From positions 1-64,000 of the IMG/VR virus record IMGVR_UViG_3300033233_000019: a DNA stretch of 64,000 nucleotides, one strand, 5' to 3'. The notes under the pieces are model-generated. The model saw only the letters and a list, made by a program, of their open reading frames with translations. It had not been told where the DNA came from and did not search any database. Made by a program: the position numbers and the translations under genes. The stretch is from a virus. Below are positions 21,455-28,842 of the stretch, one piece after another (the stretch's first letter is position 1; every line of letters starts with the position of its first letter).

Positions 21455-21662
21455 TCTTCACCTGATATTCTGGTTGTAATGATATTCCTTTTTTAGAATA
21501 GAAACAAGCCTCTTCCAACTTCGTCTTTACGATTGAAAGCTGTCTGCCCTCTGGCAAAGCCGCCTCGATCACACACAGAAGTGTATCGAATGCGTGTCCG
21601 ATGTTCTGGACTCGTGCGAATCCTTTTACGTTTAATTGGCGATCATCAAATAAATCATTCAT
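21447..21662 (-). CDS. Acb2/Tad1-like hairpin protein, candidate anti-defence
   Basis: 71 aa. GHAFDTLLCVIEAALPEGRQ, then LSIVKTKLEEACFYSKKGI: two helices joined by a turn with R..SI.KT.L..A, the pattern of the Acb2/Tad1 hairpin family, which sponges cyclic nucleotide signals of CBASS or Thoeris defence. N-terminus MNDLFDDRQLNVKGFARVQN fits as a lead-in. The family is recognised by pattern only, without any search. Confidence 0.5.
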   Translation of the reverse strand: MNDLFDDRQLNVKGFARVQNIGHAFDTLLCVIEAALPEGRQLSIVKTKLEEACFYSKKGISLQPEYQVKSE

Positions 21663-21865
21663 TTCTTCTCCCCGTAGAACTGAAAAAACTTAAAGACCGG
21701 ATCGTCCGGGTCTGCTCTGTAAACCAAGACTGCTCTAAACTCGTCCGCTGTCAGACAGCCCTTCTCTTGGTTGCATGTGTTACACGCATCCTTGTTCCAC
21801 TTCTTGTCTTTGCTGCCTTTGCATGTCGGAACAACGCGGTCAAGCGTGTGATTCTTACGACTCAT
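21659..21865 (-). CDS. short HNH-like protein, 68 aa
   Basis: HTLDRVVPTCKGSKD then WNKDACNTCNQEKGCLTADE: the second half of an HNH fold (DRVVP, N..C..CN..KG), without the first CxxC pair. Could be a trimmed homing nuclease or a standalone HNH. Weak ribosome site; four-base overlap with the next gene. Confidence 0.6.
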   Translation of the reverse strand: MSRKNHTLDRVVPTCKGSKDKKWNKDACNTCNQEKGCLTADEFRAVLVYRADPDDPVFKFFQFYGEKK

Positions 21866-21895
21866 GACCGCAGTAATAGTATCGCTTGACCGGGA

Positions 21896-22402
21896 TTACG
21901 GCTTGATCATCCTCCAAGGAATGCCAGCTTCAGTAAACATCATCTGAGAAATCTTGATGGCTTCCAGCCAACGCTGGACTCGCGGATCACTCATGTCAGG
22001 CTCGTAGCCGACAATCTCACCGATGCGCGACTGGATGGCGTCCTTGGCACATTCGTTGCAGATCGGCGGGAAAGAGAAGCTTGGGTAAACATACAACGTG
22101 CCGCCCTTCGCGTAATCGCCAGCCTTGCGTATTGCGTTCGACTCAGCATGAACCACCAGTTTGTACTTCAGTTCGCGGTCAGCATAACGTTCCGGCGAAT
22201 CCACGACTCCACGAGGAAATCCGTTGTAGCCAACAAATTCCTTTTGCAGATCGTAGTTGACCAGCACAGCGCCTACTTGCGTGCTTGGGTCTTTCGACCA
22301 TGTGCTGACAAGCTTCGCCATTTCCAAGTAGCGACGATCCCACTTCTCCTGCTTGTCTTTGTAATCTCCGGTTGCCTGATTGATTCTTCCTAACTCGTTC
22401 AT
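21896..22402 (-). CDS. dCMP deaminase
   Basis: 168 aa from the ATG at 22402 (GGAGG upstream, ATGA overlap). Zinc deaminase signature: VVHAESNAIRKAG supplies His and the catalytic Glu, and FPPICNECAKDAIQ supplies the PxxC..C zinc cysteines. STWSKDPSTQVGAVLVN at the N-terminus is typical of deoxycytidylate deaminases. Makes dUMP for thymidylate synthesis in the host cytoplasm, beside the ribonucleotide reductase. Confidence 0.9.
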   Translation of the reverse strand: MNELGRINQATGDYKDKQEKWDRRYLEMAKLVSTWSKDPSTQVGAVLVNYDLQKEFVGYNGFPRGVVDSPERYADRELKYKLVVHAESNAIRKAGDYAKGGTLYVYPSFSFPPICNECAKDAIQSRIGEIVGYEPDMSDPRVQRWLEAIKISQMMFTEAGIPWRMIKP

Positions 22403-22548
22403 TGCTCCTCCAACCACTTCTCAAAATATTTGGCGTTCGTGAAAGCCATGTCGCTCTCACTCTTCGTCAGCTTGCGCTCAATTGGTGTGCTGATCGTTCG
22501 CATGAACACCACCAACTTCATCATTTCTTTTTTGGTGTCTGCGTCCAT
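22399..22548 (-). CDS. small hypothetical protein, 49 aa
   Basis: ATG at 22548 shares its A with the previous TAA; the stop overlaps the deaminase start (ATGA). MDADTKKEMMKLVVFMRTIS, helical, charged, no motif. Coupling on both sides is the support. Confidence 0.55.
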   Translation of the reverse strand: MDADTKKEMMKLVVFMRTISTPIERKLTKSESDMAFTNAKYFEKWLEEQ

Positions 22549-22760
22549 TACAGCTTTTCCCAATCGATAGGTTCATTAAATCCGGCTTCAGTACGAAGAT
22601 CATTCAGCTTCTTCGCTATCTGAGGCTCTCCAATTGCCAGAGCCAGACCAATCACATCGATGAACGACTTGTTCCAAAGCTTTCTCGCTTCGACCATGCC
22701 ATATGCATCGGTGTCAACTGGTGTTGGATGATTGTCGATTCCGTCCTTGTTAACTTCCAC
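22548..22760 (-). CDS. small hypothetical protein, 70 aa
   Basis: GTG start at 22760 with GAGGAGGA upstream, overlapping the end of the reductase gene by 11 nt. NKSFIDVIGLALAIGEPQIA, then KKLNDLRTEAGFNEPIDWEK; helical, no recognised family. Position suggests a reductase accessory protein, unproven. Confidence 0.6.
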   Translation of the reverse strand: MEVNKDGIDNHPTPVDTDAYGMVEARKLWNKSFIDVIGLALAIGEPQIAKKLNDLRTEAGFNEPIDWEKL

Positions 22761-24387
22761 AACTTCCTCCTCGCAAGTCGCAAACGTCCGCTTGCTCGTA
22801 AATTATTTCGTCCTTGTGCTTCAGCGCCGTTTGATACGACACCGGGACTAATGGTTGACCGCTTCGCGCACCATCCGGGTAAAACGTAATGCCGCGCAAT
22901 TGAGGCAAGTACTTCATCAGCATCTTGCCCATCGGCTTAACCTTGTCTTCGTTGTTCCACTCGCTGCCCCAAGGCGGCAAGTTGATTGTGCTGCTAATCG
23001 CATGATCCACGTAACGCTGCATGAATGCTTGAAAAGCAACGCGGCGCTCCGGGGTTTTCGACAACTCGTAAGCGTCTTCAATCTTGTCTGGATCGATACC
23101 TTTCTTGATCAACCTCTCAGCAGTTGGGTCAACGACGTACTGAAGGGCGCGTTTCTTGCCATCGGTGAAATAAAGTCTGCGATACGCAACACAGAGTATA
23201 GGCTCAATACAAGTAGTAGTTTCTCCCACAATTCCGATAGTTCCATTCGGAGCGAGGGCGCGATTCTTGACTGGTGTCGATAGGTTCCAAAGCTTCGCGT
23301 ATTTTTTGGACGCATCGTCGCTCTCCTGTTCATAAAGCATCAACCAAGCTTTCAACTCTTCGCACTCACCATAGACGTGTCCGCGTGTGAGCAACCACTC
23401 TGCGACTCCCATCAGACCTAATCCAAGGCGGCGGTTCTTATCTCTAACTTCACGAATCTTCTCTGTCGGAACATCGCTATAGACTGTCCCGGCCAACAGA
23501 AACGCGATTGCTGCTTGGACTGCTTGTTGGAACTCAAGCAGTGAGGCAAATCTCACCATGTTGAGCGATCCAAGATTGCAGATATCGCTGTCTTCGTGGC
23601 TCGTGATTTCGGTACACGCATTTCGTAAGTTTTCCCCTTCGTTCTTGAAAGCGTCGATGCTGAAGCCGGGGTCACCCGTGCTCATCGCTTGCTTCAGTGT
23701 CTTGTAAAACCTTTTGCGTGTGTGGGTGCCGTCAGCTTCAAACTTTCTGAAAAACTCCGTGTCCAAAATCGTGCTGATGTTCGTCATGTCGAGCGGCGCA
23801 GGAAAATCATAATCCTTCGCCTTCAACGCCACAACTTCCGGCGACCAATTCTTGATCGTAGTGAACGTATCAATGTCAGGATGATTCCAGTGCAGCCCTG
23901 CCCAAATCGCGCCTCTACGATTACCACCAGAGCGAATGAATCGCCCGGACTCATTGACCATTTGCATCAATGCAAGCGGCCCACTGGCGACACCGCCTGT
24001 CTTCTTGATTGGCTCACCATATCCGCGAAGATCGGAATACACCACACCTTCGCCAGCACCAGTCATAAGTGACATGCTGGATTTGTACATCAAGCCAGAC
24101 CAACCCTCACGACTGTCTTCGGCGCGGAACAACGCACAATTCTGTGTTTGGTGAAATGGTTTTCCGGTTGCTGCCAAATAACGACCACCGGGAAGAAATT
24201 TTCTGTCACGAATCAGACCTTCAACAAACGCGATCAACTCTTTGTCTTTGGTTACAGAACTGAGGACAGTGTGCGCGACTCTATGTGCCAACTCTGCCCA
24301 TGTTTCTTTCGTACCGTCGCCCTTCACTTGCAGATATCGGTTCTTGGCAACTTCTCGTGCGAGACTACCCCACTTGTCCAGACTCAT
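22750..24387 (-). CDS. ribonucleotide reductase, class II (B12-dependent) type
   Basis: 545 aa from the ATG at 24387 (GGAGAG upstream). FHQTQNCALF carries the first redox Cys; SSMSLMTGAGEGVVYSDLRG and RSGGNRRGA are NrdJ-type; ACTEITSHEDSDICNLGSLN holds the N-x-C-x-E active site; GTIGIVGETTTCIEPI follows. It is shorter than usual NrdJ proteins and ends CDLRGGSCGS, lacking the long C-terminal zinc tail. Supplies deoxynucleotides for phage replication. Needs adenosylcobalamin from the host if the class call is right. Confidence 0.85.
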   Translation of the reverse strand: MSLDKWGSLAREVAKNRYLQVKGDGTKETWAELAHRVAHTVLSSVTKDKELIAFVEGLIRDRKFLPGGRYLAATGKPFHQTQNCALFRAEDSREGWSGLMYKSSMSLMTGAGEGVVYSDLRGYGEPIKKTGGVASGPLALMQMVNESGRFIRSGGNRRGAIWAGLHWNHPDIDTFTTIKNWSPEVVALKAKDYDFPAPLDMTNISTILDTEFFRKFEADGTHTRKRFYKTLKQAMSTGDPGFSIDAFKNEGENLRNACTEITSHEDSDICNLGSLNMVRFASLLEFQQAVQAAIAFLLAGTVYSDVPTEKIREVRDKNRRLGLGLMGVAEWLLTRGHVYGECEELKAWLMLYEQESDDASKKYAKLWNLSTPVKNRALAPNGTIGIVGETTTCIEPILCVAYRRLYFTDGKKRALQYVVDPTAERLIKKGIDPDKIEDAYELSKTPERRVAFQAFMQRYVDHAISSTINLPPWGSEWNNEDKVKPMGKMLMKYLPQLRGITFYPDGARSGQPLVPVSYQTALKHKDEIIYEQADVCDLRGGSCGS

Positions 24388-24550
24388 TGCTCTCCTTGGA
24401 TGCTTCGTCTTCGTGCCGTTGCTGAATGTCTGCAATCATCATCAACGCCACGCCGCACGCGACAACTCGCTGATGAATGTCGTGCAGCGAAAGCATAACC
24501 AGAAGCATGATCAGTATATTGATTATGATGGCACCGATTACGATCCACAT
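24365..24550 (-). CDS. small membrane protein, 61 aa
   Basis: ATG at 24550 with GGAGG four bases upstream. GAIIINILIMLLVMLSLHDI is a membrane span; a second hydrophobic patch (VVACGVALMMIADI) and an acidic tail follow. Its ribosome site lies just after the tmRNA terminator. Ends 23 nt inside the reductase gene. Confidence 0.65.
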   Translation of the reverse strand: MWIVIGAIIINILIMLLVMLSLHDIHQRVVACGVALMMIADIQQRHEDEASKESNESGQVG

Positions 24551-24559
24551 GTTTCCTCC

Positions 24560-24597
24560 AAAAATTAACGGGCGCGTTCTGTTGCAAGGTCGCGCCC
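24560..24597 (-). terminator. rho-independent-type terminator of the tmRNA region
   Basis: On the minus strand GGGCGCG pairs with CGCGCCC across an 14-nt loop, followed by GTTAATTTTT. Lies about 220 nt past the tRNA-like 5' half of the tmRNA. Confidence 0.7.
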
Positions 24598-24689
24598 TAA
24601 CCCCTATCCGCGTTACGCCGAAGCGTAAGCGAAAGATGGTTCCACCGAAAGATGGGGAACAGTGATGGACTTGCGCCCACCCTGCCAAC

Positions 24690-25145
24690 CTTCAATCATG
24701 GAACTTGCGATAAACGGTTTAGCATTTATCCGTTGCATGTCGTTTTAAGGTGCGCCATACTACCACCGCATTGTCCATGATCCCTGAAATGTATCCGTCG
24801 AAACCTTGACACGCCCATTATAAACAGTTGAACACGTTTTTACGGCCCACGTTTGAACGTCAATGTTTGTCTTCGTTCAACTGCTTATGGTGGACGTGAC
24901 GAGAGTCGAACTCGTGTCCGCATACACCAACAATCACTTCATACCATGCTTAAACTTATAAAATTTAGGGCGGGGTGGTTATGAACCGTTCCCCGTTATC
25001 CCCAAATGGCAAGTTGCGACCTTGCCGTGCTTATTGCCCACACCAACGGAGCGCCGTCTACAGTCCTGAATCTTGTACAGGCGTAACGTCCCGGCTAGAC
25101 TGCTACCGTATGTTGGAATATGCGATGCGCTTCACTGTGAGCAAA
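24690..25145 (-). ncRNA. ssrA: tmRNA, circularly permuted (two-piece) gene order
   Basis: The tRNA-like 3' half comes first on the minus strand: T-arm ACGAG-TTCGACT-CTCGT, then CACGTCC-A-CCA ending at 24888. After a 71-nt intervening segment (24817-24887) comes the 5' half: GGGCGTG (24816-24810), TCAA, GGTTTCGACGG (24805-24795), the hallmark tmRNA D-loop. GGGCGTG pairs with CACGTCC over seven positions (one G-U), and CAGTTGAAC/GTTCAACTG closes the intervening loop. ATACAT and TTTCA after the D-loop match GTGTAT and TGAAG before the T-arm (helix 2). Candidate tag frames end at TAG 25095 (Ala resume at 25130 or 25142, ending TVAV). A GATAAA/TTTATC pseudoknot-like stem and a terminator follow. 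Outer ends approximate. Confidence 0.8.
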
Positions 25146-25150
25146 CTTAA

Positions 25151-25393
25151 TTAGCCAAGCAGCTTGTGAAGTTCATCCAGACCAGCGTGAACCAGCTTCG
25201 CCTCTTCGGTCTTCGCAGCCGTGGCTGCCTTCAGAGCAATCAACTTTCCTTCGGCTTCGGCAACCTTGGCGAACGCAGTCACACCGCCCGTAACCTGCCC
25301 GACAGCAGCCTTCGCTGCGGCACTCTTCGTGTACAGCTTGTACCCGAAAAACGCAGCGATGGCGAGAGCCACCAGAACGATGAATGTGATCAT
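25151..25393 (-). CDS. membrane-anchored alanine-rich protein, 80 aa
   Basis: ATG at 25393 with AGGAGG upstream. MITFIVLVALAIAAFFGYKL is one membrane span; the rest is an alanine/lysine helix (AEAEGKLIALKAATAAKTEE), probably coiled coil. No family recognised. It ends immediately before the tmRNA. Confidence 0.65.
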   Translation of the reverse strand: MITFIVLVALAIAAFFGYKLYTKSAAAKAAVGQVTGGVTAFAKVAEAEGKLIALKAATAAKTEEAKLVHAGLDELHKLLG

Positions 25394-25480
25394 ATTCCTC
25401 CTTGTTAACAACGGGAGCCTCACGGCCCTCCACCAGTTGCATTTACGATGCAACAAACGCCAGTACCCGGACCACCAAGT

Positions 25481-25810
25481 TTACGTCTTGGAACGGTTAT
25501 GACTTTCTTGTGGTACACCCAACTTCCTGCCGTTCGTTTTCCAGTGCTCCCTTTGAGCGTTCGTCTTCAAGTCGCAGAAGTCGGCTATATCCCGCAAGCA
25601 AGCTGCGTCCAGAATGATGCTGTTGTCCAGTGGGCGATACGTGTATTTCCACCACGCTCCGTGCCAGCGTACAACACCCAAAGATACTGAGGATTGTCGG
25701 CTGATCACCGTAAAGACCCGCGTCTTCGCGTGATAAGCGTCACATTTCCCGTTGTCCCTGAAATTCAGGAACGCGCCTTGCGTCCATTCCTTATCCAACT
25801 CTGTAAGCAT
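25481..25810 (-). CDS. hypothetical phage protein, 109 aa
   Basis: WTQGAFLNFRDNGKCDAYHA, then LGVVRWHGAWWKYTYRPLDN and ILDAACLRDIADFCD. The last two stretches recur in small phage proteins (strand-W-strand then L..I..F) of unknown role. The ATG at 25810 lies inside the -10 of the promoter; a TTG at 25798 just after the predicted +1 may be the true start. Confidence 0.6.
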   Translation of the reverse strand: MLTELDKEWTQGAFLNFRDNGKCDAYHAKTRVFTVISRQSSVSLGVVRWHGAWWKYTYRPLDNSIILDAACLRDIADFCDLKTNAQREHWKTNGRKLGVPQESHNRSKT

Positions 25811-25837
25811 TGTACACTACTCCATTTGGTTTGTCAA
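25809..25837 (-). promoter_or_regulatory. sigma70-type promoter
   Basis: TTGACA (25837-25832), 17-bp spacer, TACAAT (25814-25809). Predicted +1 about 25802. Confidence 0.6.
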
Positions 25838-25861
25838 GTTTTTTCGCAATAAAACTTGACA

Positions 25862-26377
25862 TTATTTCTGCCAGCTTCGGATCAGATTACCAATTAGCAC
25901 CCATTCGTCGTAGCTGAAGTGGTCAGACTTAGACCTATTGCATCGAGCACAGCACACTACACAATTATCCATTGTGTAACCTACCTTGTTATCTCGTCTG
26001 TCGAGCTTATAGCCGTTAGCGGTGCTATAGGGCTTCCAAACTACCTTATCGTCGCAATAATGACACCTATTTATGGTGGTGAACTTAACAAATTCGGCGT
26101 AAGTCAAGGACACTGTGGTGCGTGCTTTAGCTAACTTTACTAGCACGTTGTATAAAGCCTCAAATGGACGCAATTTATGGTGCGCTCTATAGCACGAATT
26201 ACAGCCTGTGTTCTTACCTCGCAATATATTAGATGCAGTCTTCGTAAATTCAATTCCGCATTTACAGCGGCATTGCCAGACTGAATGATGTCGGTCAGCA
26301 GTATATGTCGAAACTAAATAAAGAATTTTTAAGTTACCAAATACTCTTCCTGTAAGATTTACAAATTTATTAGGCAT
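25862..26377 (-). CDS. HNH homing endonuclease, family A copy 3
   Basis: 171 aa. N-terminal part CRCKCGIEF and GCNSCYRAHH is an extra zinc-rich domain; then KLRPFEALYNVL, RCHYCDDKVVW, KLDRRDNKVGY, NCVVCCARCN and YDEW, paralogous to the 359-784 gene. Starts on a TAATG overlap with the DNA polymerase stop, with GGAG upstream. Insertion behind a polymerase gene is classic for phage homing nucleases. Confidence 0.88.
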   Translation of the reverse strand: MPNKFVNLTGRVFGNLKILYLVSTYTADRHHSVWQCRCKCGIEFTKTASNILRGKNTGCNSCYRAHHKLRPFEALYNVLVKLAKARTTVSLTYAEFVKFTTINRCHYCDDKVVWKPYSTANGYKLDRRDNKVGYTMDNCVVCCARCNRSKSDHFSYDEWVLIGNLIRSWQK

Positions 26378-28842
26378 TATTTTCTCCAACAACTATCGAT
26401 GTGAAAATCAAACGTCATTTTTACCTTGCTCATTTTTTCGGCAGCAGCTACAGCAAATGCTCTGCCAGTCATATTAGCCACAAGTTTGCTATACCGAACC
26501 GGGCATTGAACTAATAACTCGTCATGTACCATTGCCAAGATTTTTGCTTTCAACCGTGGCAATGTATGCCATAAAAAGGGCATTCCTTTAGAACTATATC
26601 CGCATCCCATAGCCAGTTTAATTATACTGGCATTCGTTCCCTGAATAGGGTGATTCTTGCCCTGCCGCTCAATACGCCCGAACATCGACTTCATCATTGA
26701 TGAGACTGTCCAAGCTTGAGGCATTTGGCGGTGGAGCATGTCATATAACGCTTCATCTGATGGCTTCTTGCCATTCGCTGCCGTGTACGCTTCGGTTTCA
26801 GTTTCGACTGTTTGCTCCCACAACGCCTCAGTCCACTTGGGCCGCATGATACCGAAAAACTTCGGGTCTTTCCGCATCCACTTTTCCCAACGCGATCCTT
26901 CCTCTTCCTTTGCTGACTCGATAATCTCTTGTATGGCGCGATCCCATGTTGGCTCAGGGAACAGTCGTCGGCGACCAAACATGTCCCACGCGGCGCGGTT
27001 GTCTCGTGCTGCTTGAGCCGATGCGTCCAAATAATTCCAAAGATCAGGGAAGCTGTCTTTGTGCTTATCCAAAATATCTTGAGCCTCTTCAACTGATTTA
27101 CCAGTCTGTGCGGCAAGGTTCGATGCCTGACCGCCGTAAGGGATCAGGAAGTTAGGAACCTTCGCATCATCACGCTTATGACCGTGATTCTGGCATTTGC
27201 ATTTCTTGTGCTGTGGTAATCCGTCAGCGCCAATCTTGTAGTACACACACTCAGGTGATGCCCACCCCGGCCATTCAGCAGGATACATCATTTCGGCGCA
27301 AACTTCGTGAACGTCGTCGCCGTGGTTAAATGCGTCGATCCAAACTTTCTCGCCAGACAACTCTGCCAGAATGCGAAGTTCTGCGCCTGACATGTCGGCA
27401 GTCACAATGCAGTAACCTTCAGGTTCGTCCGCGTCTGGTGGATCAGCCACGAAGCACGCACGAATCTCTTCCGCCTTTGGGATATTCTGACCGTTTGGTT
27501 GCGAACTTGTCGAGCGACCTGTTTCAGCATCTAGCTGATTGAACTTCGGGTGTAATCTATAATCGTAAGGATGCAGCCAGCCTTCCTGCCAGCCTTCGGC
27601 TTCCTTGGTTTTTTTGTGCTTGAATCCCGGCGAAGTTGTCCATGTGCTTGTCCACGTCTTGCCGTAGGTCTTAATCGACTTGGACAGCTTTCGGTATTTC
27701 AGGAATGCCGCGATCACCGGAACGTGCTTGTACTCCGACAGGTCGGAATCGTCTGTGCTCGTTAGCCCCTTTAGCCCCGGCATCGTTTCAAACACTTCAA
27801 GCATCTGAGCGCCTGATGAGTAATTGATCAGCGCATCACCTTCGCACTTGGCAACCAGATTGCGCTGCTTGGTGCGCCGCTTGCCAAGGTCGGATGCTTC
27901 CTTCTTCAACTTGTCACGCAGTGGTCGGCGCACTTGGTCTTTCAAGTCGATTGACTTCCACTTTTCCTGCGCTTCAGCAATCTGCACATCTGTAATCACG
28001 GCGCTCTTGGAACCAACAAGCGGAACAAGCACCGGGTCAAGTTCTTCAGTAAGCAGTTTTTTGAAATCTGCGATATTGCGATCACCAATTCCATTCCACT
28101 TGTCTGTGTCCACGCGCATACCGTGAATGTGCATGTCAATGAATGAGCCGATTGCGTTGTTCTCGATTCCGGCTATTTCAATCATGCTGGTGTCTTTGAG
28201 CAACGGATATTGAAGCTGGCGAAAAGCAAGTGGCAACACCACGTCAATCGCGGCATACTCAACTTGCTCCGATGTTATCGGGTCAGTCAGGTTGAATGAC
28301 ATTTGTAGGTCTTTGTTAATCTGCGCGTTGAAATAACGTGCGGCCATTTCCTCCATTGAGAAGTAGCCGTAATCTTTCAGCGAGTGTTCACCAGCCACGA
28401 GCAATCGCTCCACAACGTCGCACGAGAACAATTTCCACGTCCGCATTCCGAAGCACCAGTACGACTGCTCGTACTCAAACCCAAGATTGACTCCTACTTT
28501 AAGATAGTCACCAGTGCATAGGAAAGGAGTGAAAGCGTCAACCACAGCCCGTAGGCGAGGATCAAGGTTCTTACCATAGTTGCCCTGCGTGGCACCAAGT
28601 ACTGTGGAATTGCCGTCAACAAAAGCAAGCAGATCGACAACAAACTGTTCATTTCTGTCTCCAATCTGCCAGAGACGATCCCGGCGAACGTAGAAGTCCT
28701 TAGCCGGGGTCGTTTCTTTGTCCCACCCAAGAACTCGCTTGGACTTGAGCAAATGATTTGTCATTCGCAGCAATCCTGCACCGTCTGTCACGAGTGTTGG
28801 GTTCAACGGCGGATTCAACTTCAGTGGAGCTAACTCACTCAT
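26377..28842 (-). CDS. family A DNA polymerase
   Basis: 821 aa from the ATG at 28842 (ATGA overlap). 3'-5' exonuclease region LGWDKETTP near the N-terminus; polymerase motif A IVTADMSGAELRILAE, motif B region AKVPNFLIPYGGQASNLAAQ and motif C ILAMVHDELLVQCP. Motif A reads DMSGAEL where most have DYSQIEL. A CKCQNHGHK insert before motif B may bind zinc. Main replicative polymerase of this phage by context with the primase-helicase and SSB genes. Confidence 0.92.
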   Translation of the reverse strand: MSELAPLKLNPPLNPTLVTDGAGLLRMTNHLLKSKRVLGWDKETTPAKDFYVRRDRLWQIGDRNEQFVVDLLAFVDGNSTVLGATQGNYGKNLDPRLRAVVDAFTPFLCTGDYLKVGVNLGFEYEQSYWCFGMRTWKLFSCDVVERLLVAGEHSLKDYGYFSMEEMAARYFNAQINKDLQMSFNLTDPITSEQVEYAAIDVVLPLAFRQLQYPLLKDTSMIEIAGIENNAIGSFIDMHIHGMRVDTDKWNGIGDRNIADFKKLLTEELDPVLVPLVGSKSAVITDVQIAEAQEKWKSIDLKDQVRRPLRDKLKKEASDLGKRRTKQRNLVAKCEGDALINYSSGAQMLEVFETMPGLKGLTSTDDSDLSEYKHVPVIAAFLKYRKLSKSIKTYGKTWTSTWTTSPGFKHKKTKEAEGWQEGWLHPYDYRLHPKFNQLDAETGRSTSSQPNGQNIPKAEEIRACFVADPPDADEPEGYCIVTADMSGAELRILAELSGEKVWIDAFNHGDDVHEVCAEMMYPAEWPGWASPECVYYKIGADGLPQHKKCKCQNHGHKRDDAKVPNFLIPYGGQASNLAAQTGKSVEEAQDILDKHKDSFPDLWNYLDASAQAARDNRAAWDMFGRRRLFPEPTWDRAIQEIIESAKEEEGSRWEKWMRKDPKFFGIMRPKWTEALWEQTVETETEAYTAANGKKPSDEALYDMLHRQMPQAWTVSSMMKSMFGRIERQGKNHPIQGTNASIIKLAMGCGYSSKGMPFLWHTLPRLKAKILAMVHDELLVQCPVRYSKLVANMTGRAFAVAAAEKMSKVKMTFDFHIDSCWRK

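Noticed and set aside
24599-24730. A 41-codon frame ending FAYASA as the tmRNA tag
   Set aside because: It lies after the D-arm half and before the terminator, too long and in the wrong piece for permuted tmRNA; the frame upstream of the T-arm fits the gene order better.
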